Part shown: piece after piece, positions 47,096 to 58,900 of the stretch | How positions within the stretch are numbered: the stretch's first letter is position 1 | Layout of the letters: every line of letters begins with the position of its first letter | Program-made: the position numbers and the translations under genes | Assembly (NCBI RefSeq): GCF_008728515.1 | Contig: NC_044981.1 | Span: forward strand, 115,476,385 to 115,540,384 | DNA length: 64,000 nt | Origin: Papio anubis | Taxonomy: Eukaryota > Chordata > Mammalia > Primates > Cercopithecidae | Reading direction: 5' to 3' | Notes under the pieces: model-generated | What the model saw: only the letters and a program-made list of their open reading frames with translations | Database searches by the model: none | Told to the model about the DNA's origin: nothing

Positions 47096-47438
47096 TAAGG
47101 GTTGGTAAACTTCTATAGAGAGCCAGATAGTAAATATTTTAGGCTTTGCAAGCAAGATATATGGCTTTCTTTTATCATAACTTCTCAGTTACACAAGTGT
47201 AGCATAAAATCAGTCATAGACAATATGTAAAAACTAAAGATGGTCATACACCAATGAAACTTTATGGACACTGAAATAAGGATTTCATATAATTTTAATG
47301 CATCGTGAAATATTATCTTTATTTGATTTTTTTTTTTCCAGTCACTAAAAAGTATAAAAACCACTCTTACCTTGTGAGCTGTACAAAAATAGGTAGTAGA
47401 TAGGATTTGGCTCTCAGGCTATAGATTACTGACCCTGC
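47096..47438 (-). mobile_element. hAT-type MER DNA transposon relic, longer variant
   Basis: AGGGTTGGTAAACTTCTATA, CCAGATAGTAAATATTTTAG, AGTCATAGACAATATGTAAA and CAATGAAACTTTATGGACAC, ending GATTACTGACCCTG. It matches the copies at 2021 and 25653 but carries about 100 extra bases before its right end. Confidence 0.68.
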
Positions 47439-48059
47439 CATTGAATGACTTCAGCATTTACCAACCCTTACCCTCACTCCAGTCGTATTCAACTTCCTCA
47501 TCTAACGGATAGAAACCAGGTCTAGGTGCTATATAAGATTTAGGTAACTTGGGATCTTCAAAGAACACAGCCAAAGTTAATGTCTTGACTTATTTGATAG
47601 TGTATGATTTATTTTAACTTCAGGTCAAAAGAAGTCCCCTGGATAAGTTAAGCATCAGGGACTGCTGTCCAGGGAGAAGTCAAGCAGCTAGAATGTATGT
47701 TGATAGAGGCAGAGTCTATATACCCAGTAGGATATCTGAGTCTCCTTCGTCTTGGCAAGTAGGCTTATACGGGAGACCAGATAATTCCTCTTTGCAGAAG
47801 AAATGGGCCAAAAGGAAAGACTCAATACTAGCACTTGTTGATTATATAATGAAAATTCTTCAATGCTCCATTTTATTTTGAAATGTGAAGATAAATACTA
47901 ACAGAGACAGCTTTAAGTGTGGAATGTGGATGCCTGAGGGAGGAAGGTCTTGGGGATGCAAAGAGGTGAAACAGAGAAATACTGATTTTATTTTAAGGAC
48001 TGCAATAGTATTTGAATTTAAAAATCATATATACATATTTTTCATAAACAAGGAAATTT
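47439..48059. other. Non-coding stretch, nothing recognised
   Basis: No gene, RNA or repeat was recognised. Confidence 0.5.
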
Positions 48060-48562
48060 AGTTAGAAAAAAGAAAACGAAACCCTCTGTAGGCTCCCTTT
48101 GCCTACAGAATAAGTTCAAACCATTTGGCATGCCACACAAAACCCTCTGCAACATGGGCACAGGACACCTTTTTGGCTTCACTGCAGTCCCTCCCCAGCA
48201 CACATAGGCAGGACTCTTCTGTTCAATCTTCTTTTTTTTGTTTTTAAACCCCTGTGTTCTTATTCCTGTTGGTTTCTCTCTTGAGTGTTCTTTTCTCACT
48301 ATCTTTTTGGTGAACTACTTAGTTTTTTAAAAATATCAGCTCAAATATTGCCTCCACTTTGCTCCTTTCACAGACCCCATAGGAATCATTAATTGGTTCA
48401 TTCTCTGTGCACTCTCAGCACATGTGGGTACCACAGCACTTATCATGGAGGATTATTTATGATATCTCATTCTGGTTAGACTGTGAGGATCTCAAAGCAG
48501 GGATCCTGTCTGATTAATCTTTGTATCACCATTTCCTAGCACACAGTAGGTGCTCAGGTAAT
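48060..48562 (+). mobile_element. L2-like LINE 3' region
   Basis: TCAGCTCAAATATTGCCTCC, GACTGTGAGGATCTCAAAGC, AGGGATCCTGTCTGATTAAT and TAGCACACAGTAGGTGCTCA form the usual L2 3' end. Confidence 0.65.
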
Positions 48563-48957
48563 GGTTTTCAACTTAAAGATGGATTTGGCAACAGTCAGCC
48601 TCTTAATGAAGGGAGAATTTACATGATTAGTGACTAATTGGATTTAAAACATGAAGTCTCAAGTCAAAGATTATTCATTTAAATTTTTTTGAATAGCTGG
48701 TAACTAGGAGACAGTGCTACTGATTGACAGGGAAGGGGAGGAGCCTTTTCTGTGGCAAACATGAAAACTTTGGTTTTATTCTTCCTGAGCTATGGATTGA
48801 TGGTGAGCTATCTAATATTTCTTATCACAAGTTAGAGAAACCAATTGAATTTCAAAAAAGAAAACCAAAGAAAAAATATTTTGCTTTCATTAGTATATCA
48901 GACTATCTGTAAATCCAAGATATTTTATGAGATTCTGAGGTAGCTCATTACATTAAA

Positions 48958-49144
48958 CAGTAATTCTCAGCTTCGGATATGCATAGAATCATCCGGAGTG
49001 CTTATAAAAATAGAAATTCCTTGAGCTCCACCCCCCGAGATTCTGATTCAGAAGGACTGAAATGGAGCTCATGACTGCATTTTCACAGGCACCTTTTGAT
49101 GCTTCTGATGTACACAGCCAAAACCAATTATTTGAGGAATACTG
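48958..49144 (+). mobile_element. MER20 hAT element
   Basis: CAGTAATTCTCAGCTTCGG, ATAGAATCATCCGGAGTGC, CTCCACCCCCCGAGATTCTG and ATTCAGAAGGACTGAAATGG, ending TGAGGAATACTG. It is a nearly full-length MER20. Confidence 0.8.
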
Positions 49145-49888
49145 GCACAGTGGAAGAAGGAAGGGGTTGAATAAATGAGCTTGGGAGAGATTTGGAAGGC
49201 TGGGAGAGAACGTGTACTTAAGGAGAGAGGGATAGACTGCTGCAATTTGGAAATGGCTTTGCTGCTATATGCAGAAAATAGAAAACACTGGAATTAGCAT
49301 TCACCAGTTACTTTGTCTTCAGAATGACTTCTTCTAATTTATGGCTTGAATTTTAAAATGTCCTCATGTCGCAGAGATCATAAAGAGCTTACCATAAGGA
49401 CTGAGAAGATATCTGGGAACTCACGTCACTTTTCAATTTTGACTGTTAGAATCCTATGATTCTAAGTGTCATGCTGTTTTCTTCCACTTACCAAATGCTT
49501 TTGCTGTAATAAATTGTAATTTCAGATTTAATGCCCTTTTGTTAAGAAAATTATGTAAAAAATCTTTATTTATTTTTACTACAGAAAAATCTCGTTGGTG
49601 ATGACTCATCTTTATGTGCAAAACCAAAGAATCTAAAATTGACTGCATGAATTACTATTGAAAAGTTTGCTTTCGTTGCTAACTCTGGAAATGAATGAAG
49701 CCTTGTGAATATTTTCCTTTAGCAGTCTAAATTCCATTTTTACTCTAGCCATAGCAAATTCTACAAAAGAAACAAGTCCAACTTAAATTTGTATGATAAA
49801 ATGATAAATATTAATTTATTTCAGTGAATTATAAATACATATATATTAACCAAACATGTTACTCTTAAATTTACCAGCTGCTTCATTG
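49145..49888. other. Non-coding stretch, nothing recognised
   Basis: No gene, RNA or repeat was recognised. Confidence 0.5.
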
Positions 49889-49899
49889 CAGTAAATGAT

Positions 49900-50480
49900 A
49901 TTAAGCATGAAAACTATTATTGTCTGCTTGCTACATGTGGAAATAAATGAAGACCAACCAAACGAGAATAAGCAGGGGCTATTTATTCAGGGCTTGTTAC
50001 AGCAAAAAAATCGGCAACCATCACCTGTGTTTTGGCAGAGACTCAAAAGGAGGCAGAGGGGTGAAAAAGCATTGTAGTGGAAGAAAGAGGTCTTCACTTC
50101 GCTCTGATTGGAGGTTGTTGGCATGAGGAAGCTGTCAGAGGGCTAGCTAGAAGCAGGGCACCCCTGTGATTGGCAAAGGGAGCATATTTGGCTTTCTCTG
50201 ATTGGTCCTAAGTCAGAAGCCAGGACAAAAATTAGGGAAGCTGTCAGTTATTAATTAACCCCTGGTTGCTTTGGGCTGATTGTTAAAGGGGTTATTGTTT
50301 GGCCTCCAGGGCTGGTTGCTAGATATAGTCGTCTGACTTCCAGACTTACAGATAGTAGAATGGCTTCCTGGGATGGTTACTGTAGATAACAGGGTGGTTT
50401 CCTGAGCTGGTTGCTGAGTCAGAGTTCTGTTTTTATACATGGTCTGGACATTGTGTATTTGTATACTGAGTCTTTCATAC
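49900..50480 (-). mobile_element. Probable ERV1-class LTR, solo
   Basis: On the minus strand the order is LTR-like. Repeated CAACCAGC-type units lie at about 50300-50420. Three CCAATCA boxes follow (ATTGG on plus at about 50107, 50169 and 50202). After CTTTTTCACCCCTCTGCC come GCTGTAACAAGCCCTGAATA and an AATAAA signal at about 49983-49993. This resembles class I (gammaretrovirus-like) LTRs. I could not fix the family, the ends or a target duplication, and no internal viral sequence is evident beside it. Confidence 0.5.
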
Positions 50481-50484
50481 ATAA

Positions 50485-52000
50485 TCATTTATATGATTTC
50501 TAAAGGAAATTTATAACTTCGAGACTTACTCTAGAACAACAAAAGTTGAAAAGAGACACATTTATTATTATGTAAAAAGAAAATAAAAGAAATTAAAAAC
50601 CTACCTAAACAGTACTATAGATGTTTAGCCAGCATCTAATATTTATTATGTTTAACACCATTCGATGTGAATGCATATATTTATCAAAAGGTCTGAAATG
50701 TTATGCAAAAAAAAAAAAGATGACTAGCCCAAGAGAATCACTAGGATAATGAATGAATAATCCAGTTTACTCCTACCCCAAAATGCGATGCAAAGAAAGC
50801 ATGTTTTTATTTTTTTGTGGTGGTGTCCACATATGTGTGTGTGTGTGTTAATTTAGGATTTTTAAGATGAAGAGCCACCTCTTTGATTAAGAATGATGCA
50901 AGAAGGAAATAAAAATGTTTCCTACTTACAGGTCCCAGGGGTAGACAACACACCTGGAGGCGACACACACGCTGGTCAGGGAGCTCAGGCGGGGAGAGAC
51001 AGGCACTCATGGGCCAACACCTTCTTTAGGTCCAGCACTGTTATCCAACCATGTTTCCTGTGGACAGTTTAACTGGTGGGTTTAAAGCAAGCAGAGTCCA
51101 GTTCCAGGAGGTCACTCTGTGACTGCGAAATGGTCACTGTGGCATATCTGCACAGCCCATGTGGGGTGTGAGCATCAGCAGGGCCTGTCAAGGAGGCCGT
51201 ATGTAGCTGTCCCATAGATATGTGATCACCAGGAGGCAGTTTTATATGGCGGATATCTGGATCAACCACATTGAAAAACTGGGAGGAGATGTAGATCTGG
51301 ACACTGTGAGAAAATACAGCTTTTGTTCAAACTGGATGCAGAGGCAACACAGAATTATAATAATTAACTATGGTGAGAGATAGCCTTTACACGTCGGCAG
51401 GAACCTGAGGTGGCAAGCCAACGCGAGTGAGCCACACTCCCTTGACATCCATATTCCCGAGAGGAATTCTAAGGAGCTGGAATTCTGAATTTTTATTTAT
51501 AAATTCTAAATTTACTGTCTCAATGGCTATGATGGTGTGTTGTCAAGATAGGAGGATATGATGTATTTTATCAAACAGTTTATTAGGTCACTTTATAATT
51601 TAAAAATATTCCAACATTTGATAAGTGCCCTCCATTGTTCTACAAGTGTTATGGGTAAACCTGAGACAACCTCTACTGTTCTAGCTGATCACCTAATCAG
51701 AACCTGTTTTTCCTTTTCCCTGTCTCAAGCCATCACAAAGTGAAGTCTGTCTATGGAAAACCCAGTTAGAGGGCTGGATTAAAAACAACTGTTCCCAAAT
51801 ACCTTATTTCTGGCTATAAGAGAAACATACACATTTGTGTCTAAAAAGGAGGATAAATTGTCCCACAGATTAAATGTCCTTAAATACTTTAATGTGATTC
51901 TGTTCCATTTTTTTTGTTTTAGTTTTCCATTCCATTTAGAATTAAAACAATTAGATGACTAGGAGAAAGGGATTTTCATTATCCAATTTTGTTTCTTTTC
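50485..52000. other. Non-coding stretch, partly CpG-bearing
   Basis: Includes a TGTG run at 50833-50850 and a GC-richer block at 50925-51300 with open minus-strand frames, discussed under findings. No family was recognised. Confidence 0.4.
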
Positions 52001-52019
52001 TTTAAATTGGAGATAATAC

Positions 52020-52200
52020 TATGCTTACTGAAAAGTTGAAAGTACCATACAAATAATTTTTTTTCTTCACTGAACCATTTGAAAGTAAGTTACCCATATA
52101 AAGTCTCATCAACTCTAAATATTTCAATGTATATATCCCATATCCTACAAACAAGGACATCCTTCTACATGTACAATATACAACATACAACCATCAAAAA
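52020..52200 (+). mobile_element. Old L1 fragment, left of an LTR
   Basis: CTGAACCATTTGAAAGTAAG, TTTCAATGTATATATCCC and AACAAGGACATCCTTCTACA match the L1M-type segment. It resumes right of the LTR (about 52605-52690) with CTTCTAATCTTCAGACCCC and CCAATTGTCTCAATAA. Confidence 0.65.
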
Positions 52201-52604
52201 CAGTTGCTCATCTGAAATTTTATCCACAATGTGACAGGGCCGGGCTTAGTGGGAGGTGTTTTGGTCACGGGGGAAGATCCCTCATGAATGATTGGTGCCA
52301 TTATTGTGGCCATGTGTGTGTTCACTCTTGCAAGACTGGGTCAGTTACCACTAGAGTGGGTTGTTAAAATGTAAGTTTCCTTCATAATAACATGTTTTCT
52401 CCCTTCTCACGTGTGTCCACTTCCCCTTTGACCTTCCCGCCATGTTTCGACCTAGTACATGCCCTCACCAGAAGCTAGGCAGATGTGGCTCCATGTCTCT
52501 TGTACATTTCAACCTGCAGAACCATGAGCTAAATAAGCCTCTTCTCTTTATAAATTACCAAGTCTCAGGTATTCTCTTATAGCAACACGAAATGGATTAA
52601 GACA
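52201..52604 (+). mobile_element. MaLR LTR (MST/MLT1 class) inserted in L1
   Basis: CTGAAATTTTATCCACAATG, CCTCATGAATGATTGGTGCC, AACCATGAGCTAAATAAGCC and TTTATAAATTACCAAGTCTC, ending GAAATGGATTAAGACA. It splits the L1 fragment. The left boundary is approximate. Confidence 0.8.
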
Positions 52605-52689
52605 CCATTTAATTAACATTACTACCTTCTAATCTTCAGACCCCACTCAGGTTGTGCCAATTGTCTCAATAAATAACACATTAAGACCA

Positions 52690-53165
52690 TGAATGATCTG
52701 GCCTCTGTCCATCTCACCAGCCTTATCTGCATCATCCCCCTGGCTCAGGTGGTGTCTGCTACCCACAGTCTTTTCAATACCTCAAATGCATGTGGTTCTT
52801 TTGCATTGGAGGCCTTTGCATATACTGTTTTCTCTGTCTAGATGCTGACACTTTACCCAATAAAACCTACTCTTCTTCCAGTCAAACTGTCATGCCCTCA
52901 GAGAGGCCTTCCTTAGCTTCCCTAATCTAAAGTTAACTTGCTTTCTCTCCCTTCCACATTCTTATAAAAGCTGCACTTCTCTGTCATTGCACTCTTCATG
53001 GTGTGGAGCTATGTTCTTATTTGTGAGATTATTTGTGAAATGTCTAATTCCCCTTCTCTAAGTTCTTTGAGAACAAGAATCATAGTATTTTTCTCCTTAT
53101 ATTTGGAGGTTCTAACATACTATCTAGCATCTAGATGCTCAGTAAAAATTTTTGAAATGAATGAA
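52690..53165 (+). mobile_element. L2-like LINE 3' region
   Basis: GAATGATCTGGCCTCTGTCC, GCCTTTGCATATACTGTTTT, CTCTGTCTAGATGCTGACAC and AGAGAGGCCTTCCTTAGCTT, ending with TGAATGAATACATAAAATGA. Confidence 0.65.
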
Positions 53166-54590
53166 TACATAAAATGAATAAATTGTCATTTTCTGTTCAA
53201 TGTTATACAAATGAAAGTAATATTTTCATCAGGATTACAATATTGAATCACATTTTGGACTTCTCAAGAGAGAAAGATAATGAGAGATTGTGTCAAAAAA
53301 AACACAAACGGATTATTCCATCAGAAAACAGAGTATGCATACATGTTTCCTTTTAAATGTGCCTTTTATACATTGAAAGTGTGGTTATGTTTTATATTGC
53401 CTGCTATTATGGTTTATTTCAAAGTAATTTGAGGTGAGACTTACAATGAGTGTAGATTCTGGTAAGATGACACTGAGGAGTGTTTTCATCTTTTTTGTTA
53501 CATGCAAAATTATTTGAGAAGTACCTTTGTTATCTTAGAGACATGTTATTGTAGAAATGATCATTGTATAAGGCATAGAAGATATTTTATAATGTGGCAG
53601 AAATTATAAATACTATAAACTATATAATTGAGAAAAATATAAGCACTATACATTTTTTAAAACAAAAGTTTATAAATTTTACTGTTTTTAAATAAAAATT
53701 GAAGAATATATTTAATGAAAATGTATTACTCAAATAATTATCTTGCTAAAAATGTCCTTTTTTATGTGCTGTCTTTAAAGATTTTGACATTTCATTAAGC
53801 TCTATCCATTTAACCTAGAAAAGCTGCAAATACTAACCTTGAATCACAGCAAATAGGAAGATAATTTGATTTATTCTACTCATAAGGAGAAGATAGAAGT
53901 AATGTTTCATTCTTATTGTTTTCATGGTCATTGTATAATAAGAGGTTATTCTCTGGTATAAGGATATACATGGATGTATATAGAATTTGTACTTAAAATA
54001 CCAAGTAACCCAATTAAGAGGTATAAATTATAAAAAGTACAAGAGTAGATCTGCTGATGAGTTTTATAAATATTTAGTTTCAATAATCTGAAATGAGTTA
54101 CTAAGGCAGAAAAGAATTTTTTTCCCACCCTATTCCTAAAGATAAAAAAGATGGAGAGGTGAGTCATTACTTTCTGCTGTATTTTATAATCATCATAATA
54201 TACAGGAAAACTATCAGTGACTCATACACAATTCTTTTCCTGCAGCACTGTGTGTGCTTGTTCACATGAACTGACGACTAACAGTAAAACATATGTCATC
54301 ATGCTTTAAACAAATATACTTTGAGAAGAGGTAGGCTTCTCTATTCCACCCCCTGCACCCCACCCCGAGTAACAAACTGAGTGCATTTAGAACAATGCAC
54401 TAGTGAATTATAATGTGGGCCACATAAATAAATCTGAATTGTTTAGTAGCTTCACTAAAATATGTAAAAAGAAACAGGTGAAGTTAATTTTAACAATTTT
54501 ATTCAGCCCACTATGTGTTAAATAATATAATTTCAACATGTAATGAATGTAAAAAATTATTGATATTTTATATTTTAATAGAAATCAGGT
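53166..54590. other. Non-coding stretch, nothing recognised
   Basis: Strongly AT-rich. No gene or repeat was recognised. Confidence 0.5.
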
Positions 54591-54750
54591 ATGTTTTTTA
54601 TGCTTACCATATGTCTCGGTTTGGGTTACCCACATTACATGTGCTCAATAACCACAAATTGCTAGTGGCTAACATACCACACAGTGCAGGTATAGAGTTT
54701 ATACAAGAAAGAAAGGGAGGAAGGAAGAAAGAAAAGAAGGAGGGAAGAAA
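54591..54750. repeat. hAT-like fragment followed by a GGAA-rich purine tract
   Basis: 54620-54695 contains ACATGTGCTCAATAACCACA and GCTAGTGGCTAACATACC, as in a common hAT MER element. 54705-54750 is an (A)GGAA/AGAA polypurine microsatellite. Confidence 0.55.
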
Positions 54751-54894
54751 TTAGGCTTGATTCTTTCAAGACAGTAGCAATATTTTTTTAAAGTGAAAAG
54801 TATACATTAATTGTAGAATTAAGGGCTGAAGGCAAACAAGAAACTGTGTAGCTTTGGTTTCCTACTAATGCGTCGAGTGTCTTCCATGGAATAT

Positions 54895-55000
54895 GGAGTA
54901 TTGAAGGGCAGGGACTCTTGTTCATCTCATTACTGTCAGAGCCTAGCAAATTGTCTGGCATATGTTAAACATACATGTTTATTGAGCATGTGAATAAGTG
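54895..55000 (+). mobile_element. L2 3' end fragment
   Basis: GGGCAGGGACTCTTGTTCAT, GAGCCTAGCAAATTGTCTGG and TGTTTATTGAGCATGTGAAT form the L2 terminal segment. Confidence 0.55.
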
Positions 55001-55679
55001 AATCAATGGCAGTATGATACCCTAAATATGCTTATTTTAAAGATTAAGGATACCCAGTTAGTTATTTTCATATTAGCAAGGGATTTAGGCAGAGTATGGA
55101 GGATATCAATTAGGAAGAGAAGTTATGGTTGATACCTTCATTATCGATACATGTGAAAATCACTGAAATAAACCAACCAGTATAAAAGTGACACCATCAT
55201 AATACAGCATGCTTTTAGAAAACAATCTTTTAAAAAGGTGGTTCTTAGGTAGAATTTCATCATTTTACCTAATTTTAAAATATATTAGCCAAGTTCCATA
55301 AATAGATAACTAGATTAAATCTGTTGTAATAAAATTTTATATTAAAAGACTTTAAAAAATATGCTGCTGTGTCTCCAGTTCATCCATTACTTGTTATTTC
55401 TTTCTCATTCTCTTTTTCCTTTAACCTAATGTATTGATTTTGTAAGGTGTGTCCTTAAATTCTGAAAAGGATTGAGTTCCTCAAGGAGAAATCAAATTCC
55501 TATTAAACTTTGTGTCTCAAAGAAAAAAATTGCTTGGGTTTCAAGAACAAGTGAAGTATGTATTTCACATTTAAAGGAAGACTTGCAATGCCCTCATCTG
55601 CCTTCTGTCAAACTAACCAGATATCACTTTATTATCAAAACAATTTTGCTGAGTGTGACCCTACGACATCTTTAAAAAT
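55001..55679. other. Non-coding stretch, nothing recognised
   Basis: No gene, RNA or repeat was recognised. Confidence 0.5.
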
Positions 55680-55920
55680 AACATTTGTGTTTTTCTTTCT
55701 GATGTAAAAAACAACTCCTCTGCATGGTAAAACATTTGCAGAAGATTCTAAAGAAAGAAATAATAATTACCCACAATCTCATCATTCAGAGACATTTTAA
55801 TATTTTAGTGTATTTTTCCAAAATAATTTTAAAGAATATAAATTTATATTTATAAAATTTGGCATATTACATACATCAGCTTATATCTTGTCATATAAGA
55901 ATTTTCATAAATACTCTTTG
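55680..55920 (+). mobile_element. Old L1-type 3' fragment
   Basis: AATTACCCACAATCTCATCA and TTCAGAGACATTTTAATATT, with CAGCTTATATCTTGTCATAT following, resemble the recurring L1M segment also seen at 34140-34560. Confidence 0.45.
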
Positions 55921-58900
55921 AAACTAAGAATTTATTGACTAGATAAGATACCTATAAAATTTGATACATGTCATGAAGTAAAAACATGATATTCACATAT
56001 TTGACTTTGGAAGAAAGCATTGACAATTACTGGTAAAAAGCTGCTTCTAAACTGTCTTCTCCTTCCTTCAACTTGTCAATACCACTTAACCTTTGTATCA
56101 TCAATGCTTAAGCTTCAAAATTCAGAGGCTTAAATGTTGGTGGTATAAAGGTTTCAGTGGTGTTGATGAGTTGTTAGTAAGACAAGAAAGTGTGTTTTGC
56201 TCCTGAATGGGAAGAGAAGATAGGAAGGTAAGAGGAAGCCAGTCAAATGGCAAAATGCAGTGTGGTATGGATTTCTATCTTTTCATCTCTTCTTCTGTCA
56301 ACTCTGATGATTACTAAATTTCTACTAAACTCAGAAATGTTCAGGTGAGTGTGATTTTTATGAAAACTGATGATAATGCTTGATGCCAAGTGTTCCTGTT
56401 TAGGTTGACATGGAGTGAAATAGACATTGGAAAGTAGATGCCTGGGCAAGGGATAAAAGGTTTTGAAAGGATAAGCCCTCAGGAACTACAAAATATGATG
56501 GGAGGGCTTTTGGCTGCTACCAGTCATGTTGTAGTTAGGTTCCTTGTCTTGAGTCCCATGGATTTCTCTTTGGAATGGACAGATTTGTTTATTTTTCCTC
56601 TATTTTCCTCCAGTAAGCTATCTCTTTCCCTTTCACACTCCTCACATTGCCATCTCTGAGATCTATCATCTTTGATCTTTCTATCTCAGTCATTTTTTGA
56701 GGCCTTTTCTTCTTGCATCAGCATTTTCTCCACTTGGAAAAGCCTTCCTGTTGGTGGTTCCTGTCTCTACCTATCTGACAAAGGCTCCTGGCTTTTCTGG
56801 GTTCTGATTGTGACTGGATCATGATCACATTGCTTACTGTGTTCCTTTCTTGGTTCACAGCATACAACTCATCCACTTGAACAAATTGAAAGAAAACAGC
56901 AATGCTTTCCAGACCTTGTGTTTGTATTTTAGTCTTAATTCAAATTTATCGTTTGTCTCTACCAGACCCCCTTAACTTATTTTGTTCAAGTTGAAAATTA
57001 TTCAATGGTTTATCACATTTTGGGGGGAGAAGGGAAGAAAAAGAATTTACAAAGTGTCACTAGATGAATTAGTCCTACAGTTTAGTTTGAATTCCCGATC
57101 TCAATTTTATCTTTTGTCTAGAAAAATATACATTTAAGAGTTCCTTTTTTCAGTGTTTATGGTGAAGAGTTAGAGTATTATAAAGTGTCTATTCTACAAA
57201 TACTATCAGAATATAAGAAGAACTCATGCAATAATGGTTGCACATTTATTCTTCCTTGGAGAATTGTTCTTCACCAAAAACCCTGTTGCAAGAAGCAGTT
57301 ATGTACAGTTAAGAGCTTGTTGTGCAGAACTCAGGTTACTTCATATCCCTTTCAAGAAGCTGTGGTCTGCCTCATCAAAATGCTTTCTAACGACTATGAA
57401 CAGTAAATTTCTCCACACAACATCTTAAGAAAACATATACTTACTTGGAAATTTGCTGTAAGAGGATTGCTGGTGTGGATTTGCTGAATGGAAACCATTT
57501 CTGGCTTCTAGGAAAGAAAATAATGAAGAAAATTTGCCTTAACCACACTCAGGCCTAGCTATTTTCTCTGAATGTTTCTATTTACTTTACCAGAATATGT
57601 TAAACAAATATTTATTGAGTGGCTACCACGTTCAGACACTGTGCTAGACGCTGAAAGAAAATAAGACAAATAGATTCCTTAGGGCAAGATCATGGGATTT
57701 GTATTTATGTATATTTGCTTAGTATCTTGGTGCTATCAGCTAAACCTTTAATTTTTTTTATACTACATTTTCATTGCTCTACATGCTGACTTTCACTAAT
57801 AAAGTGACTTGTGACTTGGCAGATTATTTGTAAAATTTCTTAGCCAGTCTGCGAAGATAACATGAAAGAAAAAAATTCAATTTTAAGAAACTCATTTACC
57901 TTGTACTACTAGGACAGACTGCTCTTCTATGCTTAGACAAAAACCAAACAAACACAAATAACAAAATGAAAAAATAAACAGTGTAAGGCTTTTTACCTTT
58001 TCTTTCTGTGAAAATTAGTTACAGTAGGTAGTGCTAAGAAGATAAGCACCACATAAGAAATAATGATTATATAGAACAAAAGACAATATAGAGTGATTTT
58101 CTAATAATGGATTTTAGGATTATTATATAAAAGAAAATGTTGCATTAAATGTAAGGCTTAGGTGGTTATGGTGTGCTACAGGAACAAAGTCCTGTATTCT
58201 TGGGTAAAAGCTTTATTCTCTTGTAAGTTAGTTGATTGGCTTGAAAGACTGAGCTGTATGAACTAAGCTCTATGCACAAAAAATAGAAAATAGAGTTCAC
58301 CTCCTCGTATTTGCCTTTAGCTGAAATTATATAGTGAGGCTCTCAACATTCATGATGTTAATCCTTCAGTCAGCCAATCAGTCTTTTGGTTACATTAAAT
58401 CTTATACCTAAATAGTTTTTTAAAAAAATAATCAACTTATTCAGAAACTAGTTTAAACTTCGATTTGTAGTTTGAACATTTATGCCAATTAATCAAACAT
58501 ACACTCTAGCACCTATTGGGTTAGGTTGATTTATAGATATAATCCAGATGTCAGATGGGAGAAGAAACTTTCCTGCTTTTAAAAGAAACTTTTAAGATTC
58601 AGAGACTTTCCCATTGCAAAGGTCTTTTGTAGTATTTAGAGAAAGTAGGTAACTCTAAGCACAAAGCAGTCTTGTGTTCTTTTTCACAGGCTTTGTGTTT
58701 TTCTTTTTATTTTAGTAAGTTCTTAAAATATAACATCCTATCTTTATATTGCATATCATAGTTTTTCAAACTTTTACATATCATCTAATATGCTCCTCAT
58801 AAGAACCCTATCAGGGAGACAAGCTGATGTTCCCCCAAATTTGCCAGGCAAGTAGTAGAGTAAGTAGTAGAGCTCATGGACCTAAGTTTAGGGTTCCTTA

